A stretch of 34,400 nt of DNA, taken from NCBI GenBank assembly GCA_027624175.1, contig JAQBXT010000021.1, positions 1 to 34,400 on the forward strand, read 5' to 3'. A program made the position numbers and the translations under genes. Of the stretch, positions 1-6,166 are shown one piece after another. The stretch's first letter is position 1, and every line of letters starts with the position of its first letter. The notes under the pieces were generated by a model. It had not been told where the DNA came from. It saw only the letters and a list, made by a program, of their open reading frames with translations, and did no database searches. The stretch comes from Pseudomonadota bacterium (GTDB lineage Bacteria; Pseudomonadota; Gammaproteobacteria; Burkholderiales; SG8-39).

Positions 1-1002
1 GTCCGCGCCGAGCAGCGTCTCGCCCGGCACGCGCGCCATCGCCGGGTCGCCGTAGTACTGCTCGCGATCGGCGTAGGCGAGCTTCATGGCTTCGATGAGC
101 AGATGGCAGTAGTCCGGCGTGCCGAAGCCGATGGATTTCAGGTCGAACTGCTGCATTAGCGCGAGCGTCTGCAATTCGGCGGGACCCTGTGACCAGAACC
201 CGGTCTTGAACAATTCCGTGCTGCCCACGCGTAGCGACACGGGCGCCTCGATCTTCGTTTCGAACGCCGCGAGATCTTCGCGCGCGAGCAGCCCGTCGCG
301 CGCCTTCGAAAACTTCGCGATCTCCGCAGCGATGTCGCCCCGGTAAAAGGCCGCGAGCGGATCCTTCTCCGCTGCGAGGTACTCGAAGCTGCGCGCGAGC
401 GCCGGATTGCGAAAGCGCGCGCCGACCTCGGGCACCGGCAGGTAGAGCATTGCGCTGCCCGGCCATTCGGTCTTGAAGCGCTGCTGCATCGGCGCGATGC
501 CGTACTTGTGCTGGTTGCGCAGGCCCTCGGACACCGGAAAACCATTGCGTGCCAGGTCGATGGCGGGAGCGATCACCTCGGCGAAGGGCAGCGTGCCCCA
601 GTGCCGCAACGCGGTGAGCAGCGCGCCGAACGCCGCCGGCACTCCCGCGGCAAGGATGCCGGAATCCGGAATGTCGGCAAGGCCGCGCGCGCGGAAGGCT
701 TCCGGCGTCGCCTTCGCCGGCGCTGCCATGTTGCCGTTCACGGCGATGACGCGCGCTTCGCCCGCGAGCCGCACGAGCATCGGACACTCGCCGCCGATGG
801 TGTGCATCTGCGGATTGACGAGGCCTTCGACGAAGCTGGCCGCCACCGCGGCGTCGATGGCATTGCCGCCCGCCTTGAGCACGTCGGCGCCGGCGTTCGC
901 CGAGAGGTTGCTGTTCGAGGCAACGGCGCCGCGCGTGCCCAGGAGGCGCGGGTGGAAAGTCCTGCCCTCCGTGGGGAGGATCCGGTAGGCACGAAGACTC
1001 AC
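1..1002 (-). CDS. ggt: Gamma-glutamyltransferase, 5' part (3' end outside window)
   Basis: About 334 codons of the N-terminal large-subunit region are visible; the gene runs off the left edge, so the autoprocessing site and nucleophilic threonine cannot be checked. The family cleaves gamma-glutamyl bonds, for example of glutathione, and transfers the gamma-glutamyl group to water or amino acids, usually in the periplasm. The translation shows the family opening GTRGAVASNSNLSANAGADV followed by LKAGGNAIDAAVAASFVEG and a Gly-Gly-containing segment HTIGGECPMLV. I chose the GTG at 1000-1002, preceded by an AGGGG ribosome-binding-like stretch; there is no nearby ATG in frame. No clear signal peptide follows this start, so the protein may be cytosolic, as in GGT-like proteins of catabolic clusters. 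It lies downstream of the sulfatase on the same strand, separated by a dispersed repeat. Family call firm, precise substrate unknown. Confidence 0.85.
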   Translation of the reverse strand, partial: MSLRAYRILPTEGRTFHPRLLGTRGAVASNSNLSANAGADVLKAGGNAIDAAVAASFVEGLVNPQMHTIGGECPMLVRLAGEARVIAVNGNMAAPAKATPEAFRARGLADIPDSGILAAGVPAAFGALLTALRHWGTLPFAEVIAPAIDLARNGFPVSEGLRNQHKYGIAPMQQRFKTEWPGSAMLYLPVPEVGARFRNPALARSFEYLAAEKDPLAAFYRGDIAAEIAKFSKARDGLLAREDLAAFETKIEAPVSLRVGSTELFKTGFWSQGPAELQTLALMQQFDLKSIGFGTPDYCHLLIEAMKLAYADREQYYGDPAMARVPGETLLGAD

Positions 1003-1015
1003 AAGGCCCCTGGCC

Positions 1016-1046
1016 AAATGAGAAAAATGAGGTCTGTCCCCATTTA
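1016..1046 (-). repeat. Dispersed AT-rich repeat, single arm
   Basis: Read on the minus strand this is TAAATGGGGACAGACCTCAT followed by TTTTCTCATTTG. It matches, with one base difference over 31 bases, one arm of the palindrome at 25843-25900. Here only one arm is present. The TAA stop of the sulfatase gene lies inside the repeat, just as the TAG stop of the cyclase gene lies inside the other copy. It is markedly more AT-rich than its surroundings. Confidence 0.8.
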
Positions 1047-2327
1047 GAAATGCGCGAGGTCGGCGCGGGTGTAGGGAATCGAGAATGCCGCGTCCGGCGG
1101 CATGGCGGGAATCGATTTCTCCCACGCCTCGTATTTCGCACGCAATGCGGCTAGCCGCCCTGGCTCGCGCTTGGCGTAGTTGGCGCGCTCGCGCGCATCC
1201 AGCGCGAGGTTGAAGAGGAATTCGCCGTCCTCGCTGGCGAAATACTTCCAGTCGCCCGAGCGCACGGCGCGCTGGCTGCGGTACTTCATGCGCCAGAAGA
1301 GATCGCGCGCAAACGCCGCCTCCGGATTCTCCAGTACCGGGAGCAGGCTGAGGCCGTCGAGCGGATAGTCGGGGTGCGCTTTCGCGCCCGCCGCCTCGAG
1401 AAAGGTCGCCACCCAGTCCATGGTGATCGCGTGCTGCGCGGTGACGCCGCCCGCCTTCACGCGCGCGGGCCAGCGCACGACGTAGGGCACGCGGATGCCG
1501 CCTTCCAGCAGGTCCATCTTCTTGCCCACCAGCGGCCAGGTGTCGGAAAAGCGCTCGCCGCCGTTGTCGCTGGTGAAGACCACGATGGTGTTCTTCGGGT
1601 CGGGCAGTGCGGCGAGCACCTGACCGATACCCTCATCCATATGGTGGATCATCTTCTGGTACACGGCGAGCGAGCCGCCATCGGTGTGCCAGATCTTCTC
1701 GATGCGCTTCGCCTCGGCTTCGTCGGCACGCGTTTCCCAGGGCCAGTGCGGCGCGCTGTAGTGCAGCGACAGGAGGAACGGCGCCTGGCGCTGGCGCCCG
1801 ACATAGTCCACAGCGCGCGCGGAGATGAGGTCGGTCATGTAGCCCTGGCGGTGGATTTCGGTTTCGCCGTCCCACAGGTCGTGCACGCCCGACGTGTCGC
1901 AATGGGTAAAGTAGTCGAAGCCGCCGGAAAGAGAGCCGAAGAATTCCTGGTAGCCGCTCTTGAGCGGATGAAAGTGCGGCGGATAGCCGAGGTGCCACTT
2001 GCCAACGAGCGCCGTCGCGTAGCCTGCGTCGCGCAGCAGCGAAGCGAGCGTCGGGTGCGCCGGCGGCAATCCGAGCACCGGGCTGCCGCGCGTGCGCCCG
2101 GAGATGGGTTCATCGGCCCCGCCGCGCAGCCGATGCTGCCAGCGCCCGGTGGCGAGCGCAAAGCGCGTCGGCGAGCACACCGAGGAGTTCGCGTAGCCCT
2201 CGGTGAAGCGCAAACCTTGCGCCGCCATGCGGTCGAGCACCGGCGAGCAACCGGATCTTCCGCCGTAGCAGCCGAGATCGGCGTAACCGAGGTCATCGGC
2301 GAGGATGAAGACGAAGCTTGGTCGCAT
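1044..2327 (-). CDS. Arylsulfatase-family sulfatase (formylglycine type)
   Basis: The product is 427 aa and hydrolyses a sulfate ester; the natural substrate cannot be read from sequence. The N-terminus has the metal-binding pair D11-D12 in FVFILADDLGYADLGCYGG. C51-S-P-T-R is the CxPxR signature in which the cysteine is converted to formylglycine by a separate maturase, which is not in this window. A second metal motif, FTSDNGGE, lies in the middle of the chain. No signal peptide is visible, so a cytoplasmic location is likely. The start at 2325-2327 was preferred over in-frame upstream codons because it directly precedes the conserved first strand and avoids overlap with the aldolase gene 17 bases upstream. 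The setting after otnK-otnC suggests a sulfated sugar-acid substrate, but this is inference. The stop codon lies in the dispersed repeat. Confidence 0.9.
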   Translation of the reverse strand: MRPSFVFILADDLGYADLGCYGGRSGCSPVLDRMAAQGLRFTEGYANSSVCSPTRFALATGRWQHRLRGGADEPISGRTRGSPVLGLPPAHPTLASLLRDAGYATALVGKWHLGYPPHFHPLKSGYQEFFGSLSGGFDYFTHCDTSGVHDLWDGETEIHRQGYMTDLISARAVDYVGRQRQAPFLLSLHYSAPHWPWETRADEAEAKRIEKIWHTDGGSLAVYQKMIHHMDEGIGQVLAALPDPKNTIVVFTSDNGGERFSDTWPLVGKKMDLLEGGIRVPYVVRWPARVKAGGVTAQHAITMDWVATFLEAAGAKAHPDYPLDGLSLLPVLENPEAAFARDLFWRMKYRSQRAVRSGDWKYFASEDGEFLFNLALDARERANYAKREPGRLAALRAKYEAWEKSIPAMPPDAAFSIPYTRADLAHF

Positions 2328-2343
2328 TTTTTTCCGCTCGCGG

Positions 2344-2976
2344 TCAGCTCGGAAAGTGCGCCTCGAGGTCGGCGATCTGCGCCGCGTCGAGGAAGCGCGC
2401 GTCCCGGCCGGTGAGCAGCAGGTGCAGCTTCGCCGTCTCCTCCATCTCCTCGGCGTTGTACACCGCGTCCTCCAGCGACTTTCCCGCGACCACCGGCCCA
2501 TGGTTGGCGAGCAGCACCGCATGGTGCTTTTTCGCCTTCTCGCGCACCGCTTCGGCGAGCGCGCGATCGCCCGGCCGATAGTAGGGCACCAGCGGCAGCC
2601 GGCCGATGCGCATCACGTGATACGCCGTAATGGGCGGCAGGACGTTCGCGGGATCGGCATGGCGCAGGCAGGACACCGCCACGCAGTGCGTGCAATGCAG
2701 ATGCACGATGGCCTGCGCGCTCGCGCGCTCTTCGTACATCGCGAGGTGCAGGAAGCCCTCCTTCGATGGCGGGTCGCCCGCGACGTGCTTGCCCGCTTTG
2801 TCGAGCTTCGAAATCTTCGCCGGGTCGAGCCGGCCGAGGCAGGAATTGGTCGGCGTCACCAGCAGCCCGTCGGGCAGGCGCGCCGACAGGTTGCCCGAAC
2901 TGCCGTGCGCATAGCCGCGCGCGTACAGCGACTGCCCGAACAGCACGAGCTGCTCGCGCAGCTGATTCTCGGTCAC
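2344..2976 (-). CDS. otnC: Class II aldolase/adducin-family protein, probable 3-oxo-tetronate 4-phosphate decarboxylase
   Basis: The protein is 210 aa, normal for the L-fuculose-phosphate aldolase/OtnC family. Expected catalytic and zinc ligands are visible: E73 in SKEGFLHLAM, H92 and H94 in VHLHCTHCVAV, and H159 in LLANHG. In the OtnK-OtnC pathway this enzyme decarboxylates 3-oxo-tetronate 4-phosphate to dihydroxyacetone phosphate. The functional call depends mainly on direct linkage to the kinase gene: the GTG start (2974-2976) overlaps the kinase TGA in a GTGA junction, implying translational coupling. A fuculose- or ribulose-phosphate aldolase of the same family remains possible. Located in the cytoplasm. 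Confidence 0.85.
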   Translation of the reverse strand: MTENQLREQLVLFGQSLYARGYAHGSSGNLSARLPDGLLVTPTNSCLGRLDPAKISKLDKAGKHVAGDPPSKEGFLHLAMYEERASAQAIVHLHCTHCVAVSCLRHADPANVLPPITAYHVMRIGRLPLVPYYRPGDRALAEAVREKAKKHHAVLLANHGPVVAGKSLEDAVYNAEEMEETAKLHLLLTGRDARFLDAAQIADLEAHFPS

Positions 2977-4187
2977 GCCAGCACCTCGAAGGCCTTGAAG
3001 AAGAAATCCGGCCCGCCGAAGTTACCGGATTTCAGCGCCAGCAGCATCGGTTCGCCGCCGATCGACGCGGTCCAGGGCACACCCGGGGCGATCTCCGGCC
3101 CGATGGCGAGCGCGCGGATGCCGAGCGCTTCGGTCACGGCGCCCGAGGTTTCGCCGCCGGCGACCACGAAGCGGCGCACGCCCGAGGCGGCGAGCCCGCG
3201 CGCCAGGTCGCGGAACGCCTGCTCGATCTCCTCGGCGCGCCCCGTGGATCGTTCTGCCGGAGGCGCCGAGGTGTAAATCAGCACTGGTCCCTCACCAAGC
3301 CTCGGTTTCGCCCACGCGAGTGCCGCCCTTACATCGAGGCGCGCGGGATCGAGTCGCAGCGAAGCATACGTCGCGCGCGCCGCCTCGACCTGTGCGAGCG
3401 TCGCCTCGGAGCAGCTGCCGGCGAGGATCGCCGCCGCGCCCGCCACCTTCGGCAGCGCAGCCGCGTCGCGCTTCGGGGCGCCCTTCGCCAGCGCGCGCGC
3501 AATGCCCATGGCCAGGCCGGCTCCGCCGACCGCGAGCGGCATGCCCGCGCAGGCTTCGCCTGCGGCGACGAGGTGCTCGTCGCGGATCGCGTCCACGATC
3601 GCGTAGCGCATGCCCTGCGCGCGCAGCGCCTCGCAACGTGCGCGCACCGCCGCCGCACCTGCTTCCACCGCCTCGAACTCCACCAGCCCGACCCGACCCT
3701 GCGCCTGCGCTCCCAGCACGTGCACCAGGTTCGAGTCGGTCATCGGCGTGAGCGGGTGGTTGCGCATGCCGGATTCGGCAAGCGCCACGTCGCCGACGAA
3801 GAGATTGCCGAGGTACACCGTGCGCTTGTTGCGCGGATAGGCTGGCGTGGCGAGCGCGAAGTCGGCGCCGAGCGCGGCCAGCAGCGCGTCGGCCACCGGG
3901 CCGATGTTGCCGCGCGGCGTGGAATCGAAGGTCGAGCACACCTTGAAGTAGACATGGCTTGGCATGGCGCGCCGCAGCCAGGCGAGCGCCTGCAGCGACC
4001 ACTCGACCGCCTCTTGGGGCGGGTTGGTGCGCGACTTCAGCGCCACTACCACGGCGTCGGCGTCCGGCACGGCGAACTTCGCGTCCGGAACGCCGTTTAC
4101 CTGCACCACCGAAAGACCCTCGCGCGCGAGGGTCACGCCGAGGTCGGTGGCGCCGGTCAGGTCGTCCGCAATGCAGCTGAGGAGCAT
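2973..4187 (-). CDS. otnK: Four-carbon acid sugar kinase, probable 3-oxo-tetronate kinase (DUF1537 family)
   Basis: The 404-aa protein has the two-domain layout of the four-carbon acid sugar kinase family. The N-terminal sugar-binding part starts LSCIADDLTGATDLG and contains YFKVCSTFDSTPRGN; the C-terminal nucleotide-binding part contains FVVAGGETSGAVTEALG. Family members phosphorylate 3-oxo-tetronates derived from D-threonate or L-/D-erythronate, with OtnC or PdxA2 acting next. Here the partner is OtnC, so the OtnK branch is favoured. The pathway also needs an oxidising dehydrogenase and, for some substrates, an isomerase; neither is adjacent. Start ATG at 4185-4187; I see no strong ribosome-binding site. 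The gene opens the otnK-otnC-sulfatase-ggt run and is preceded by a stem-loop at 4201-4237. Confidence 0.88.
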   Translation of the reverse strand: MLLSCIADDLTGATDLGVTLAREGLSVVQVNGVPDAKFAVPDADAVVVALKSRTNPPQEAVEWSLQALAWLRRAMPSHVYFKVCSTFDSTPRGNIGPVADALLAALGADFALATPAYPRNKRTVYLGNLFVGDVALAESGMRNHPLTPMTDSNLVHVLGAQAQGRVGLVEFEAVEAGAAAVRARCEALRAQGMRYAIVDAIRDEHLVAAGEACAGMPLAVGGAGLAMGIARALAKGAPKRDAAALPKVAGAAAILAGSCSEATLAQVEAARATYASLRLDPARLDVRAALAWAKPRLGEGPVLIYTSAPPAERSTGRAEEIEQAFRDLARGLAASGVRRFVVAGGETSGAVTEALGIRALAIGPEIAPGVPWTASIGGEPMLLALKSGNFGGPDFFFKAFEVLA

Positions 4188-4200
4188 GACCGCAATCTAA

Positions 4201-4237
4201 CGCATCTGCGCCGGCATGCAGCCGGCGTTTCGATGCG
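4201..4237. terminator. Two-part stem-loop between TPR gene and otnK
   Basis: An inner 7-bp GC stem (4209-4215 with 4221-4227, loop ATGCA) is enclosed by an outer 6-bp stem (CGCATC 4201-4206 with GATGCG 4232-4237). No U-run follows on the minus strand, so it is not a textbook intrinsic terminator. It could end or attenuate transcription from the TPR gene (stop at 4253) into otnK, or be a REP-like element. Confidence 0.4.
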
Positions 4238-4252
4238 CCGGCCGGCCCGCGC

Positions 4253-4714
4253 CTAGCGTGCCCGCTTGGCTTCGTACTCCGCAACGGCCCTCTTCAGGCT
4301 GCTGTACTCCTCGCAGCCGAAGAAGCACAGGCGATCGAGCTGGGTCAGGTGCTCGCGCGCCTTTTGCACGTTGCCCACCATCAGGTAGGCCTCGCCGATA
4401 TATTCGTGCGCGCCGCGGTGCTTCGGTTCCAGGCGCAGCGCCTCGTTGTAGTGCCTGAACACCAGGTCCATGTTCGGGTCCGGCCCCTTGCGCACCGTGT
4501 AGGCGTAGAGGTTGTGATAGCCGGCATTCGCCGGAGCCTTGGCGACGGCGTCGCGCAGGATCTTGGCGGCGGCCGCGTAGTCCTTTCGAGACGTCGCCTC
4601 CCGGGCCTGCTGCAGTACCGGGTCCGACGTCGCGCTGTCGGCGTCGTCTGCCGCCTGGACCGCCACGGGAAAGGCCAGCAGCGCTATGATCAACGGACGA
4701 AAAATCGCTTTCAT
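4253..4714 (-). CDS. Small secreted TPR protein with C-terminal CxxxC motif
   Basis: The 153-aa product has a signal peptide, MKAIFRPLIIALLAFPVAVQA with AxA-type cleavage near residue 21, so it is probably periplasmic. Residues about 32-125 form TPR-like helices (QQAREATSRKDYAAAAKIL, HRGAHEYIGEAYLMVGNVQ). It ends in a distinctive segment with C130 and C134 (LCFFGCEEYSSLKRAV). I chose the ATG at 4712-4714 because AAAGG lies 7-8 bases upstream and the signal peptide follows at once; an ATG five codons earlier (4727-4729) is possible. Function unknown; TPRs mediate protein contacts. The gene is divergent from another TPR gene with only 13 bases between the two starts, so its promoter must lie inside the neighbour. 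Confidence 0.85.
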   Translation of the reverse strand: MKAIFRPLIIALLAFPVAVQAADDADSATSDPVLQQAREATSRKDYAAAAKILRDAVAKAPANAGYHNLYAYTVRKGPDPNMDLVFRHYNEALRLEPKHRGAHEYIGEAYLMVGNVQKAREHLTQLDRLCFFGCEEYSSLKRAVAEYEAKRAR

Positions 4715-4727
4715 GTGTTTGCCTTTC

Positions 4728-5378
4728 ATGTCCAGCACCCGCTTCCTGATCGTCGTTCTCACGCTAACACTGGCGGCCGGCGCCGCATTCCCGGCGCCCC
4801 CCGCGACGCGCGAGGAAGCGCTGGCCGCGCTCGACAACCCCGTCACCGAGCGGCGTGCAGAAGGCGTGGTGTGGGTCGCCAACCACGGCCGCATGGAGGA
4901 TACGGCCCTGCTGCTCAAACGGTTGCTGGACGAAAGCGCCTTCGTGCGCAGCTACGCCGAGCGCGCCCTGTGGCTGCTGTGGAGCCGCTCGGGCGACCCC
5001 GACATCGACCAGGTCATGGCGCGCGGCGTCGAGGACATGCAGGCCGGGCGCCATAGCGATGCCGTCGCCGCCTTTTCCGAGGTGATCCGGCGCCGTCCGG
5101 ACTTCGCCGAAGGCTGGAACAAGCGCGCCACGGTGTATTACCTCGCCGGCGCATACCGCGAGTCGCTCGCCGACTGCGATCAGGTGCTCAAGCGCAACCC
5201 GCAGCACTTCGGCGCCCTCTCGGGCGTCGGCCAGATCTACTTCGCGCTCGAGGAGTACGGCCAGGCCATCGCCTGGTGGCGCCGGGCGCTGCAGGTGAAC
5301 CCGAACATGCTCGGTGTCGAGATCAACATCAAGGGCGCCGAGGAGCGGCTGAAGGAAAAGCGCGGCCGCAGTACCTAG
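4728..5378 (+). CDS. Exported HEAT-like/TPR repeat protein
   Basis: The 216-aa product starts with a hydrophobic signal segment (FLIVVLTLTLAAGAAFPAPP), so export is likely. Residues about 25-90 look like HEAT-type helices (RRAEGVVWVANHG, LLKRLLDESAFVRSYAERAL). Three TPR units follow (residues ~105-205: GVEDMQAGRHSDAVAAFSEV, GWNKRATVYYLAGAYRESLA, ALSGVGQIYFALEEYGQAIA). No catalytic motif is visible; a scaffold or assembly role is the only fair guess. The start is uncertain: ATG 4728 gives the cleanest signal peptide, ATG 4713 or 4686 would lengthen it, and none has a good ribosome-binding site. Its start lies in a CATG shared with an alternative start of the opposite gene, and its TAG stop lies in a CTAG shared with the opposite hydrolase stop. 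Confidence 0.8.
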   Translation: MSSTRFLIVVLTLTLAAGAAFPAPPATREEALAALDNPVTERRAEGVVWVANHGRMEDTALLLKRLLDESAFVRSYAERALWLLWSRSGDPDIDQVMARGVEDMQAGRHSDAVAAFSEVIRRRPDFAEGWNKRATVYYLAGAYRESLADCDQVLKRNPQHFGALSGVGQIYFALEEYGQAIAWWRRALQVNPNMLGVEINIKGAEERLKEKRGRST

Positions 5379-6166
5379 GCCGCAATCCCGGCCAGCAGCT
5401 CCTGCACTGCGGCGGCGGCGAGCAGCGGGTGCTCGAAGGGGAACAGGTGCCCGCCGGGCACGCGCAGCCTGGCGAAACGCGGCCCGCGCATCGCCCCGAG
5501 GCCCACGCGCCGCAGCACGTCGGAATCCACGCCGCCGACGAAGCCCGCCGGCACCTTGAGCGATTTCACGTACCGGTTCATGCCGTGCGGGATGGTGCGA
5601 TAGATGCGGTACTCGATGTCCGGCTCGATGCGCAGCCGGAAACGGCCCGGCGCGCCGACGAGGCCGTGCTGCACGTAATGCTCGAGACACTCGTCGGTGA
5701 AGTGCCGGAAGAGTTTCCTCGACCTGAAGTGCGCCTTCGCCTCGTCGCGGCTCGTCCAGGCGCTGCGCCGCTCGCGCGTCATGCCGGCGGGCGTGACGCG
5801 GTCGACAATGCCGAGTCTTTTCACCGCGCCGAGCGCGCGCCCTTTGAAAGCGCCGATGACGGGCGCATCGAGCATGACGATGGCGCGGAACAGCTCCGGA
5901 CGGCGCGCCGCTGCCATGAAGTTCAGGTAGGCGCCAAGGGAATGACCGACGCCGAATACCGGCTCACCGCCATACTCGCGCTCGAGCGTGTCGATCAGCT
6001 GCTCGACCAGGTGCGGCCAGCCTTCGGTCGGCGGGTAGCACGGATCGGTGCCAATGGCCTCGATGAAGCCGACGCGATAGTCCCGCCGCAGCGGTGCGAG
6101 CATCGCTTCGTAGCACGGTGCGGGAAAGCCGTTGGCGTGCGAGAAGTGCAGGACCGGGAGTGCGAT
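5375..6166 (-). CDS. Alpha/beta hydrolase, non-standard start codon
   Basis: About 263 aa of an alpha/beta-fold hydrolase are encoded, beginning near IALPVLHFSHANGFPAPCYE. The nucleophile elbow is GVGHSLGAY, a candidate acid lies in GGVDSD, and the catalytic histidine is in VPGGHLFPFEHP. Substrate unknown; relatives are esterase- or lipase-like. The start is the odd point: homology begins right after the stop of the GGDEF-EAL gene (TAA at 6166-6168), but the frame there has no ATG, GTG or TTG. Candidates are an ATC at 6164-6166, whose first base is the last base of the upstream TAA, or a CTG at 6149-6151; a GGGGG stretch lies upstream. Reinitiation by ribosomes ending the upstream gene is the likely mechanism. 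The coordinates use the ATC; the 5' end is tentative. Confidence 0.72.
   Translation of the reverse strand: MALPVLHFSHANGFPAPCYEAMLAPLRRDYRVGFIEAIGTDPCYPPTEGWPHLVEQLIDTLEREYGGEPVFGVGHSLGAYLNFMAAARRPELFRAIVMLDAPVIGAFKGRALGAVKRLGIVDRVTPAGMTRERRSAWTSRDEAKAHFRSRKLFRHFTDECLEHYVQHGLVGAPGRFRLRIEPDIEYRIYRTIPHGMNRYVKSLKVPAGFVGGVDSDVLRRVGLGAMRGPRFARLRVPGGHLFPFEHPLLAAAAVQELLAGIAA

Noticed and set aside
1374-2414. A 346-codon plus-strand open frame opposite the sulfatase
   Set aside because: Low-complexity Arg/Ala/His composition; the minus-strand frame has all sulfatase motifs.
2328-2522. In-frame N-terminal extension of the sulfatase by 65 codons
   Set aside because: It would overlap the aldolase gene and is Arg-rich junk; homology begins at the ATG at 2327.
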